64,000 nucleotides of DNA from Homarus americanus (Eukaryota > Arthropoda > Malacostraca > Decapoda > Nephropidae). This document shows positions 31,271-40,316 of the stretch, one piece after another. A program made the translations under genes and the position numbers. The stretch is from NCBI RefSeq assembly GCF_018991925.1, contig NW_024737068.1, positions 2,141,094 to 2,205,093 on the forward strand. The letters run 5' to 3'. Each line of letters begins with the position of its first letter. Within the stretch, counting starts at the first letter, position 1. The notes below the pieces were generated by a model. That model was not told the origin of the DNA. It worked only from the letters and a program-made list of their open reading frames with translations, and did no database searches.

Positions 31271-31273
31271 TAT
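31173..31273. repeat. (AT)n microsatellite
   Basis: About 45 AT units with one GT break. It is self-complementary, so it can extrude as a cruciform. The 31274-31779 stretch is AT-rich unique DNA with short AC runs at 31535-31578. Confidence 0.97.
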
Positions 31274-31779
31274 TTCACCTCAACAGCTATTTTTTTTGTC
31301 AACAAGAAAAAAATAAAGTATAGAAATCTTGTGTTTGTTTTTTATTATTCACTTCAAGGTTATTATAATCAGTATATAAAAATGCGTCACGTGGTGTATA
31401 TTAACGTGTTTATATCTGACCCACACACAAATGAATATACTGTATATTGTGTACGTGTAAATTTTGAAGAACATATTTTCTTTTTATAATTATTTCACCC
31501 CAAAATATACATGAGTCTTTGTCACACCTCTACACACACACATCCACACACACACACATCCCACCCCCACACACACACCACTGATTTTTGCTCTGATGAC
31601 TTCACCAGGTCGTCTAATACTACAGCTAAATTTGTCTTGTAGAACCCACAACTCACTCAACAGTTTGCTAGAATTATAAAATCATTGTTTTTTTTTGTTT
31701 TCTTTTTGTTTTGTTTGTTTTTGCCTCGCCTGCACGAAGCCCAGAGCGAGTTTGTTGACATACAGGGCCTTGGTGACGC

Positions 31780-31975
31780 TGTTTTTGTTGTGATGATGTT
31801 ATGTACGTTGTTTTTATTGTTGATGTTGTGGTGGTAGTGGTGTTCTTGTTTGTTTGTGGTTGATGGTGATATTTTTTTTTGGATGGTGTTGTGGTGGTGG
31901 TGATGGTGTTGTTGTGGTGGTGTTGGTGTGGTAATGTTAATTGTGTTTGTTGTAGTTGTTATTGTTAGTGTTGGG
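31780..31975. repeat. GTT/GGT low-complexity tract
   Basis: Imperfect GTTGTGGTGGTGGTGATG words. The minus-strand Asn/Thr/His frame is repeat translation. Confidence 0.85.
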
Positions 31976-32012
31976 TTATCATCGTCATCATCATTATTAC
32001 CCAACAGCGCTT

Positions 32013-32200
32013 GCCTCCTCCTCCTCCTCCTCCTCCTCCTTCTTCTTCTGCTTCCCCTCTTCTCCCTTTCCTATTCCTCCTCTTTTTCTTCCTACTCTTC
32101 ATCCTCTTCCTCCTCCTTTTCATTCTCCTCCTCGTCCTCCTTCTTTTCCACCCCCTTCTTTCCTCCACCACCTCCTCCTCCTCATTATCCATCTTTCTTC
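32013..32200. repeat. (CCT)n and CTT-rich tract
   Basis: About 12 perfect CCT units at 32013-32040, then irregular TTCTTC/CTCCTC to about 32200. Confidence 0.93.
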
Positions 32201-32779
32201 TTCTCCACTAATAATTTCACTCATCCTCCTCTCTACAACAAATAAACAAAAACTACCGAGACAAGGAAAACAAAAATATTAATAAAACAAATAAATTAAC
32301 ATTATTTCCCCTCCCCATATTTTAAACTAACTCAACTTCTACCTCACGTGAAGGGCAACAAACATTTTGGTTACTGTTATGCATAATCAAGAGGCCATTT
32401 TTTTTGGGTTTACATGAGCAACAGACAACAGCGATGGTGGTGGTGGTGGTGGTGGCACAGGGTGGAAACTCTCACAAGCTCCCTACCTAAAAACATTCCA
32501 GCAGTCCAGTTTACCACAGTTTACCCTAGCCCGCGCTTTTTTTTTTTTTTAATAGGTAAGGTCCCCAGAGGTCATCTATCGTAAAGCTCAGTAATGGAAG
32601 ATCGACTCTAAAGCTGTGTACCTCTCGATGAGCATTTTAATGACCCAACGACGGCGGCCAATTAATGCAGGCGAATCGCGGAGAGGAAAACTTAAAATTC
32701 TGTTGGGTGATGTCCGGTCCATCCTCACAATGACACACGGCTACCGAATATGCTAACTACTGCCACGGTGTAACAAGGG
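32201..32779. other. Unique DNA with short (GGT)n
   Basis: (GGT)n at 32433-32456 and a T-run at 32528-32541. The 32570-32760 segment is mixed-composition with several CpGs and GGCGGCCAATTAATG near 32653, but no exon or core promoter can be supported. Confidence 0.55.
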
Positions 32780-32828
32780 CGTATACTACCACTACCACCA
32801 CTACTACTACTACTACTATTATTACTAC
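32780..32828. repeat. (ACT)n microsatellite
   Basis: ACTACC/ACT/ATT trinucleotide units. Confidence 0.92.
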
Positions 32829-32841
32829 CATGTGTTTCTGT

Positions 32842-33012
32842 TTGGTTGTTGTGATGGTTGTTGTTGTGATGGTTGTTGTTGTGATGGTTGTTGTTGTGAT
32901 GGTTGTTGTTGTGATGGTTGTTGTTGTGATGGTTGTTGTTGTGATGGTTGTTGTTGTGATGGTTGTTGTTGTGATGGTTGTTGTTGTGATGGTTGTTGTT
33001 GTGATGGTTGTT
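32842..33012. repeat. 15-bp minisatellite (GTTGTTGTTGTGATG)
   Basis: About 11 perfect 15-bp units. Fifteen is a multiple of three, so every forward and some reverse frames stay open (Val-Val-Met, Asp-Gly-Cys, Ile-Thr-Thr). Confidence 0.97.
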
Positions 33013-33364
33013 AGATTTTGTTGTTTATTTTGTTTGTTTTTGTTGTCTGTTATTAGTAGTGGAAGCTTTTTTTTTCTAGTGTCTTTGTTTATTTTTTTTG
33101 TCGTTGTTATTGTTGGTGTTGTAATTTTTCTTGTGTGTTTTTGTGGGTATGTTTCTGTTAGCAATAGATGGTTTTTTTTATATGTCGTTGTTGTTGTTAT
33201 TTGTTTCGTTGTTGATAGCGTCACTTTTGTTTGTTTGTTGCACTCGTTATGTATAATCGTTTTGTTGATGTTGTTGTTCCTCTTATAATTGTCTTTGTTG
33301 TTATTTTTGTCCTTGTTATCACTAATGCGACTATTGTTGCTTTTGGTGCACTTAACCCTAGTAT

Positions 33365-33365
<1 letters not shown>
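33013..33365. other. GTT-rich degenerate DNA
   Basis: T/G-rich low-complexity sequence with many TTGTTGTT words and no fixed period. The 152-codon + frame (Phe/Val/Leu) that runs in from the minisatellite is a composition artefact. Confidence 0.6.

Positions 33366-33421
<56 letters not shown>
33366..33421. repeat. (AC)n microsatellite
   Basis: About 28 perfect AC units. Confidence 0.98.
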
Positions 33422-33690
33422 AAAACCTAACACGTGACGCGCTAAAACTATTTATTGATTTCCTTCCATTACGGAAACGGGCGAGTGATAATATATGCGT
33501 CTGTCCTATCGATTAGGGGGAGAAATAAAAAAGCCAACAATTTCCCTTCCGTGTCCCATAAATCATCAGGTTTCCTTCATTCTCTTACAATTATTATTAG
33601 CGGAAACAGGGAGGCAGTGTCGGTACGAGAGGCTGAGTGATACATGTAATGATACGAGTGATGTGTTTTATCTGACAGAGAGAGAGAAAA

Positions 33691-33691
33691 A

Positions 33692-33729
<38 letters not shown>

Positions 33730-33772
33730 TAGACACCAAAATAAAGACAAGAACAGAGAGAGAGAGAGAGAG
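33691..33772. repeat. (AC)n and (GA)n pair
   Basis: AC run at 33691-33727 and GA run at 33755-33772. The 33422-33690 stretch before it is unique, with nothing recognised. Confidence 0.95.
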
Positions 33773-33887
33773 ACCGTGAACTAGCTGTTTAGGTTTGGTC
33801 ACGTGTTTATCACAGACGGATCAGCTGATAAGAGAGAGTTGCCAGACGCCTCCAGGTGTTATTTTGACACTGTATCACCTGGGACAT

Positions 33888-34039
33888 ATTGGTTAGGTGT
33901 GGCCAGGTGGTAAAGTGTGGCCAGGTGGTAAGGTGTGGCCAGGTGGTAAGGTGTGGCCAGGTGGTTAGGTGTGGCCAGGTGGTTAGGTGTGGCTAGGTGG
34001 TTAGATGGCCAGGTGGTTAGGTGTGGCCAGGTGGTTAGA
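33888..34039. repeat. 18-bp minisatellite (TGGCCAGGTGGTTAGGTG)
   Basis: About eight units with TAAG/TTAG variants. The later TTAGGTG form runs directly into a TTAGG tract. Confidence 0.95.
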
Positions 34040-34069
34040 TTAGGTTAGGTTAGGTTAGGTTGGGTTGGG
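34040..34069. repeat. (TTAGG)4(TTGGG)2 interstitial telomeric motif
   Basis: Four exact TTAGG units followed by two TTGGG variant units at the 3' edge of an 18-bp minisatellite. Confidence 0.92.
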
Positions 34070-34102
34070 TGGATTACGGCAACTCTGCGGATACGTCAAT
34101 AG

Positions 34103-34136
34103 TATATATAGGGTCTTTTTCGTCATCTAATCAGTC
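34103..34136 (+). promoter_or_regulatory. Candidate TATA/initiator core promoter
   Basis: TATATATA at 34103-34110 is followed by TCAGTC at 34131-34136, a match to the arthropod initiator (TCAKTY). The initiator A is at 34133, which places the TATA box at -30, the usual spacing. No DPE was found. Transcription would run straight into the 22-bp minisatellite at 34191, so if used it would make a repeat transcript rather than a visible mRNA. Confidence 0.35.
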
Positions 34137-34190
34137 ATCCATCTGTCGGTCATCCAATCATCGGCTATTAATTCATCCATCATCCATTCG

Positions 34191-34430
34191 TTGAGGACGA
34201 TGGTTTAACCCCTTGAGTACGATGACTTAACCCCTTGAGAACGATGGTTTAACCCCTTGAGGACGATGGTTTAACCCCTTGAGGACGATGGTTTAACCCC
34301 TTGAGAACGATGGTTTAACCCCTTGAGGACGATGGTTTAACCCCTTGAGGACGATGGTTTAACCCCTTGAGGACGATGGTTTAACCCCTTGAGGACGATG
34401 GTTTAACTCCTTGAGGACGACGATTTAACT
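34191..34430. repeat. 22-bp minisatellite (GAGGACGATGGTTTAACCCC)
   Basis: About 11 units of GAGGACGATGGTTTAACCCC plus TT, with GAGAACG and GAGTACG variants at the edges. Each unit has an in-frame ATG-GTT-TAA, so no long protein is possible on +. Confidence 0.97.
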
Positions 34431-34887
34431 TATTCAAAAACCCTTAAATGCACAGAAGACCTTAAACCCCTTTTAGGAATCACCAAAACCTATTTATATA
34501 ACCCCAGAACCTATTCAGGAAAAAATGTGGGTTGTGAGGTAGACAATGGCGTAATAATGGGTGAACAAGACGAAGTGAGTGACGTCATTGACAGACCAGA
34601 AGGCCGTGGGGGCTGGTCCCAGGATACTAAATTGCTTGGGGGAAAAATAATATACCAATCCATTCAATAATTTTACGTCCACTCATGCCGTGTGTGTGTG
34701 TGTGTGTGTGTGCGTGTGTGTGTGCGTTTGAAGTTTCTCTTACTTTAGTCACGATATAAAAACGAATAAGATAAAAAATAATACCTAAATCCCTCTGAGA
34801 CTCTAAATCCAGGTCGATCTGTAAGTTAAATCCGTCAAGTATAAACGTTATGATTTTTATAGCAGTCGTATGTCTTCCCCTCCAGGC
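34431..34887. other. Unique AT-rich DNA with CRE and interrupted (GT)n
   Basis: A perfect CRE palindrome TGACGTCA lies at 34580-34587. An interrupted GT run is at 34690-34728. No reading frame is supported. Confidence 0.5.
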
Positions 34888-34985
34888 TGACGTCAATCCT
34901 TCAAGGTATATATACAGTCTACAGTCTTTTTTTTTTTTGCGTGTATAAGGTCTTAGGGGGCGATTGTCTCTTGTTTTGGCGGGAA
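34888..34985 (+). promoter_or_regulatory. CRE, TATA and E2F-type motif cluster
   Basis: A perfect CRE TGACGTCA at 34888-34895, TATATATA at 34907-34914 and an E2F-type TTTTGGCGGGAA at 34974-34985 lie within 100 bp. The CRE-to-TATA spacing fits a compact promoter whose start would be near 34937, but that position is a poly-T run with no initiator. No downstream coding exon is recognised. Confidence 0.33.
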
Positions 34986-35058
34986 TGGGAAGGAAGATAG
35001 AGATGTTCCTGAAGTTTGTTTATACTTTTGTTTATTGTTTACCCTAGGAACATCCAAA

Positions 35059-35088
35059 TATATCTCTCTCTCTCTCTCTCTCTCTCTC
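35059..35088. repeat. (CT)n microsatellite
   Basis: About 14 CT units. After it, 35089-35400 is C/A-rich degenerate DNA with repeated CCCTGACC and AACTCCC words. Confidence 0.95.
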
Positions 35089-35400
35089 CCCTGACCATTC
35101 AACACTCCCCCTGATCTCAATAATTTCTGATATCCCTAAAACACCACCTCAAAATTTCACACTTCTTGGTCTTCGAACATTCTTCCAATCTCAAAAACAG
35201 CCCCCTAACTCTCTCAAAATAACTCCCTGACCACTCAAAACTTCCCCTGACCTCCAAACACCCCCCTAGAACCCACTTCAACATCCAAATATTCCACCTC
35301 TTGACCCCTGAAACATTCCCCTAACTCCCCTGACCACTAATACTCCCTGACCAAGACTTTCAACCCCCCCAAATTCTGACCTCCCCCAACTCTCTCAGAG

Positions 35401-35930
35401 AGTAGTGCATGTTGCATATGTCTGTTGGATTGCATGTTCTGCGTGACTCTGCTTTGCCACCTCCTTCTCTTGTCTGCTCCCTGCTCGGTCTGCTGGGTCT
35501 GCTGGCTGGTTGGTTGGGTCGCTTTTCCACATTACCTGAGTGTGTTGTTAGTATGTTGTTGTTTTTATTGGCTGAGGTTTTTAGTATGTCTGTCTATGTG
35601 AGGTATTACCTGTCGTTTCCATCCTATCTGTGAGGTAATTACTGTTGCCTAGATTTTTTTTCGACCGTCTAAAATCTCTCTCTCTCTCTGGCTGTTTAAC
35701 CCAGTCTTTATGTAACCTCCTCACTCTCCCCCTAATCATCCGCAAGCTCTCTCTCTCTCTCTCTCTCTCTCCCGTCATCCACACCCAGCACTTCTGTCAG
35801 TCTACAAGCTGTCACTCTCTCCCCTGGCATGGCTGCGTGGCCTGGCGGCTGTCTGATGGACTGGTTGTGTGATCATTTCAAAGAGCCGTCCAGATCCACG
35901 CGTCAGAACAGCTGTTGTCGGCCAGCACGC
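35401..35930. other. Unique DNA with two (CT)n runs
   Basis: CT runs at 35675-35690 and 35748-35771. The 35790-35930 part is GC-richer single-copy DNA, open in one + frame from an ATG at 35829 (beginning MAAWPGGCLMDWLCDHFKEP) until it enters C-rich repeat. There is no domain match or good donor, so I do not call a gene. Confidence 0.45.
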
Positions 35931-35934
35931 GACC

Positions 35935-36200
35935 CTCCTCCCCCCCCACCACCTCCTCTTCCTCCTCCTCCTCCTCTCTCCCCCTCTCCTCTCCTCATTC
36001 CAACCACTTCCCCACCCACCTGCCCCCCACACACTCTTTCTCCCCCTCCCCTTCCTCCCCCCCTCCCACACACCCACCCACCCCCCCCATTCCTCCAGCT
36101 CATGCCATTCTCCTCAGCCCATCACCTCCTGCTTCCTCCCCAAACTAATCTCCCCTTTCTTCCTCCCCACCATTCTCCCTCTCACTCCCCATCACCCCTC
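35935..36200. repeat. C-rich low-complexity tract
   Basis: CCTCCTCC/CCCCACC/CACCCACCC words. Pro/Ser/His forward frames and Gly/Arg reverse frames are artefacts. Confidence 0.88.
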
Positions 36201-36313
36201 GTCTCCCAAGCTTGTCCACTCTGTTTCACTGTCGTCCATCTCCTGTGGCTATCGTAATTATCGTTTGTTTGGTCTATTGTACAGGTCACTAAATCTATTG
36301 TTGTGTATAATTG

Positions 36314-36755
36314 TGATGGTAGTGGTGGTGGTAGTGCTGGTAGTAGAGGTGGTGGTAGTGATGATGGTTAGTAATAGTAGTTGTGGTGGTGGTAGTAGTG
36401 ATGACAGTAGTGGTGTTAGTAGTAGTGGTGGTGGTAGTAGTGATGATGGTAGTGGTGTTAGTGGTGGTGGTGGTAGTAGTGATGATATAGTGGTGTTAGT
36501 AATAGTAGTGGTGGTGGTGGTGGTAGTGATGATGGTAGTGGTGTTAGTAGTAGTGGTGGTGATGGTGGTGGTAGTAGTGATGATGGTAGTGGTGTTAGTA
36601 GTAGTGGTGGTGGTAGTGAAGGTGGTAGTGGTGGTGGTAGTGATGATGGTAGTGGTGTTAGTAGTAGTGGTGGTGGTGGTGGTGGTAGTAGTGATGATGG
36701 TAGTGGTGTTAGTAGTAGTGGTGGTGGTGGTAGTGAAGGTGGTAGTGTAATTATT
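36314..36755. repeat. GGTGGTAGTAGTGATGATGG minisatellite
   Basis: Nested GGT/AGT/GAT trinucleotides with a higher-order period of roughly 45-65 bp, marked by GATGATGGTAGTGGTGTTAG. Everything is a multiple of three, so a 293-codon + frame (Val/Ser/Gly) and a minus poly-Thr frame cross it without stops. Confidence 0.93.
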
Positions 36756-36926
36756 AACAGCTATTACAGTACAAATAGACAATAAAATATAATTAATCGA
36801 TCATTCGTAAATGTAACACAATTTGGGGGATAACATGAGCCAGATTTCATTACAATTAAACTCCCAATTACATTTACAACTGATTTCATTACATTTAAAG
36901 TTTGTGATTACATTTGGAGTTATAAT

Positions 36927-36927
<1 letters not shown>
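36756..36927. other. Unique AT-rich DNA
   Basis: The word ATTACATTT recurs three times between 36865 and 36917. Otherwise nothing. Confidence 0.5.

Positions 36928-36990
<63 letters not shown>
36928..36990. repeat. (CT)n microsatellite
   Basis: About 31 perfect CT units. The 36991-37321 stretch is unique AT-rich DNA. Confidence 0.98.
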
Positions 36991-36993
<3 letters not shown>

Positions 36994-37321
36994 ATTCCTC
37001 CTTCTTTCGACTCTAAGCTGACTGACTTACCTAGAAGAAAACAGAGACAAAAGATTGATGTTTACCTTGATAACAAAAGCAAGAGATTGGTGTTTTTACT
37101 TTGAAATCTGCTTTGAAAATGTGAAAGTATGAAGGTGTCTTTGCCTTAAAATCTGGATATGTTTTGAAATCTGTTAAAACAAAAATAGAAAGATAATTAA
37201 TCAATCTTTGCTTAAAAATCTTCTCTGAATAATAAAGAAAACACGAGACTTTTTGCCTTGTTATCCTTCTTTAACCGGATTATTAACCGATTGAAATCTG
37301 CTTTTATGAATGTCACCCACC

Positions 37322-38176
37322 AGCCACTCGCCAACACCCGCCAACACCCGCCAACACCCACCAACACCCACCAAAACCCACCAACACCCGCAAAACCACT
37401 AACACCCGCCAGCACCTACCAACACCTACAAGTACCCACCAGCACCCGCCAACACCCACTAACACCATAGCACCTACCAGCACCACAAACGCCCGCAACA
37501 CCGGCCAAAAACCACCAAAACCCACTAACACCCGCCAGCAACACCTACAAGCACTTACACCAACACCGGCAAACCCACCAAAACCCACTAACACCCGCCA
37601 ACACCTACAAACACTACCAACGCCCGCCAACACCCACCAACACCCGCCAACACCCACTAACCAACACTACCAACACCGACTGCTTTAACCAACACCAACA
37701 CCCACCATACCCCTGCTTACCAACACCCACTAACACCCGCCAACACCTGCTTACCCACCAGCACCCAGCACCAGCCAACACCCACTAACACCCGCCAACA
37801 CCCACCAACACCCACCAACACCCCGCCAACACCCACTAACACCAACACCCACCAACACCCCTGCTACCCACCAACACCCGCAACACCCACCAACACCTAA
37901 CACCTACACCCACTAACACCCGCCAACACCTACAAACACCCACCAACACCAGCCAAAACCCACCAAAACCCACTAACACCCGCCAACACCTACAAACACC
38001 CACCAACACCAGCCAAAACCCACCAAAACCCACTAACACCCGCCAACACCTACAAACACCCACCAACACCCACCAACACCCGCCAACACCTACCAACACC
38101 TACAAACACCCACCAACACCAGCCAACACCCACCAACACCCACCAACACCCACCAACACCCACCAACACCCGCCAG
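37322..38176. repeat. 10-bp minisatellite (CCAACACCCG/CCAACACCCA)
   Basis: About 85 imperfect 10-bp units, the same word family as 271-497. Two 60-bp blocks at 37921-37980 and 37981-38040 are identical, a six-unit higher-order repeat. Minus-strand Val/Gly/Trp frames are artefacts. Confidence 0.97.
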
Positions 38177-38276
38177 ACCCGGATTATTAACTGAATAACT
38201 TGTGAGTTACTGAAAGTTTATGGATCTAATGTATGTCTTGTTAAATCACTCTGCGTCTAGTCTGTGTTAGTGAACT

Positions 38277-38475
38277 TTCTGTAATCTTGAACTGTCTGTC
38301 TGTAATCGTGATTTTGTCTCTGTAATCGTGTAGTTGCCTGTCTATAATCGTGTAGCTGTCTGTCTGTAACCATGAGCTGTATGGCTGTAATCATGTAGTT
38401 ATCTGGCTGTAATCATGTAGTTGTCTGGCTGTAATCATGAAATGTTTCTGTAATCGTGAAATATCTACTCTGTAA
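38277..38475. repeat. 22-bp degenerate minisatellite (CTGTAATCATGTAGTTGTCT)
   Basis: About nine units centred on CTGTAATCGTG/CTGTAATCATG. Register is best at 38390-38450. Confidence 0.9.
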
Positions 38476-39205
38476 TCGGAAGTTATCGGAAGTTATCGGT
38501 AATCGTAAATTATTTTTGTGTAAAGAGAAAATTTATTTAGTCAACTCATCGGATAAACCTCCCCCACCCCCCCTCCCCCTCCAAAGGATATTTCACGAAA
38601 CTTGGTCTAAAGGACACCTAAGGATTGGTAATACAAATAAGAACTCTGATATCCTTAGTCATCTGTACATAACTCATAAATTATCCTTCCTGCACTCCAG
38701 ATTTTTTTTTTCCAGGGAGTCTCAACCAGTCCTTCCAGTGTTTGAGTCTGCCTCTTGGTGTCCTACAACAGGTTACACCGATCAATATCCACACTCTTGT
38801 TACCCCTTGGTCTTCCTACCTTCAATTTAACCCAATAATATCTCTTATTTAATCCATTTATTGTATGGATACGTAATTTTTAAGTAATTTCTAGTGATTT
38901 AAAATCTATTCTGCAATTTGGTAATGAAAATGTTAGCTAATCCTTTATCCCCAAACCTTCATTCCGTTTTTATTTACCTAGTATCTCTCTGTTTATCTCC
39001 CTCCCTCCCTCTCCCCTATTCCTTCCCCTCTACTTCACAATTCCCCTCTCTGACCCCGGGGGAAGAATTGTCAATTTAGGCTGACTAAAACACCAGATAT
39101 TCCTATTATGACTCGCCATAACTCTCCATGTTGGCTTTATCATGTACAGCCTCGCTCCCCGTCAGTTACTCAGCCCATGCTCGTCCTCTGTGGCACCCTC
39201 TATAC
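38476..39205. other. Unique DNA, unassigned 124-codon frame
   Basis: A + frame from 38456 to 38830 is open and only partly low-complexity, but shows no domain, signal peptide or splice support. Its Pro run comes from a C-rich patch. CT-rich words occur near 38990-39050. Confidence 0.5.
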
Positions 39206-39280
39206 ACCGCACCGCACCGCACCGCAACCGCACCGCACCGCAACCGCACCGCACCGCACCCTATCGCACCGCACCGCACC
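39206..39280. repeat. (CCGCA)n pentanucleotide repeat
   Basis: About 14 CCGCA units with occasional extra A or CTAT. Every unit carries a CpG, which is rare for repeats in this window. Confidence 0.95.
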
Positions 39281-39610
39281 CAGCCCTCCATCCCTGCCAG
39301 TCGACCGTCGGTGCTATTAAATGACCATCATACCGCATGCAGCAACGACGACGGTCAACGGGGGCTGCGGGTACACGCCAAGACACACTTGCGGTCAAAC
39401 ACCTTAGCTTTCCCTGTTCCGCCGCAGACCGCAGACTGATGAAATGCAAATTGCAGGCTCCTCTACCCCCCCCTCCCCTCCCCTCCCCACTCACATCCTC
39501 GTCCGTACAGCAACTATGGCCCTGAGAGACGTACGCAACACGTCCGTCCGTCCGTGCGGCGGTCGTGAGGCAAGTGTGACAGGGTGGTATGTTAGGTAGC
39601 CACAGAAAGA
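39281..39610. other. CpG-richer unique DNA with POU octamer
   Basis: Mixed-composition sequence with many CpGs and a perfect octamer ATGCAAAT at 39444-39451, the POU-domain consensus. CGTC repeats lie at 39540-39556. A minus-strand frame is open through it, but its N-terminal half is microsatellite (Cys/Val, Ser/Leu), so I do not call a gene. Confidence 0.45.
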
Positions 39611-39758
39611 GGGTCAGCTGAGTGGTGAGGGAGGGAGGGAGAGAGTGAGGGAAGGAGGAGGGAGGAAAGGGAGAATGGAGGAAGGAGAAAAGGGCGGAAG
39701 AGAGTGAGGAAATAATGGAAGGAAGAGAGAATATGAAGAAAAATAAGTGTGAGAGAGA

Positions 39759-39796
<38 letters not shown>
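39611..39796. repeat. Purine-rich tract ending in (GA)n
   Basis: GGGAGGGAG/GGAAGGAG words to about 39740, then a GA run at 39762-39796. Confidence 0.93.
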
Positions 39797-39798
<2 letters not shown>

Positions 39799-39852
39799 GA
39801 TGAACGAGAAAACGAGAAGGATATCAAAACACTTGTGGTAAAACAGAACGAT

Positions 39853-39853
<1 letters not shown>

Positions 39854-39912
<59 letters not shown>
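39854..39912. repeat. (AC)n microsatellite
   Basis: About 29 perfect AC units. Confidence 0.98.
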
Positions 39913-39915
<3 letters not shown>

Positions 39916-40066
39916 TCTACACATTACTAAACATGAACAAATATATTGGACAGGTACAAATATGAGGTAACGTATGCGCCAGGTAAATATGTCAGGTAAT
40001 CATTAATTTGCGGTCTGTTTGTTATTCATTCTTATTTCTTATATATTTTATCTAATTATGTTTACT

Positions 40067-40069
<3 letters not shown>

Positions 40070-40115
<46 letters not shown>

Positions 40116-40116
40116 C
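40070..40116. repeat. (ATT)n microsatellite
   Basis: About 15 ATT units. The 100 bp between it and the gap are unique. Confidence 0.97.
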
Positions 40117-40216
40117 CTGTCTTGGGTCGTGTCGTGAGGAAACTAGAAATGCATTTTAGGTCGACTACTTTATGTGGGTTTTACAGGAACAGCCTACAGC
40201 ATGACACGCCCCGCCA

Positions 40217-40316
40217 NNNNNNNNNNNNNNNNNNNNNNNNNNNNNNNNNNNNNNNNNNNNNNNNNNNNNNNNNNNNNNNNNNNNNNNNNNNNNNNNNNNN
40301 NNNNNNNNNNNNNNNN
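40217..40316. other. Assembly gap, 100 N
   Basis: Exactly 100 undetermined bases, the usual placeholder for a gap of unknown size. The satellite begins on the first base after it, so the true left edge of the array and its physical link to 1-40216 are not established by this sequence. Confidence 0.99.

Noticed and set aside
32757..33416. 219-codon minus-strand Thr/Asn/Lys-rich frame
   Set aside because: Includes the 15-bp minisatellite and GTT-rich DNA, with Cys/Val from (AC)n at its start. No independent coding evidence.
34191..34430. CRISPR-like regular array of 22-bp repeats
   Set aside because: Units are directly contiguous with no unique spacers, and the genome context is eukaryotic. 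It is a minisatellite.
35869..36782. 293-codon + frame and 174-codon minus poly-Thr frame
   Set aside because: Both cross C-rich and GGT/AGT repeats. Only about 20 residues at the start are non-repetitive, and they match nothing I recognise.
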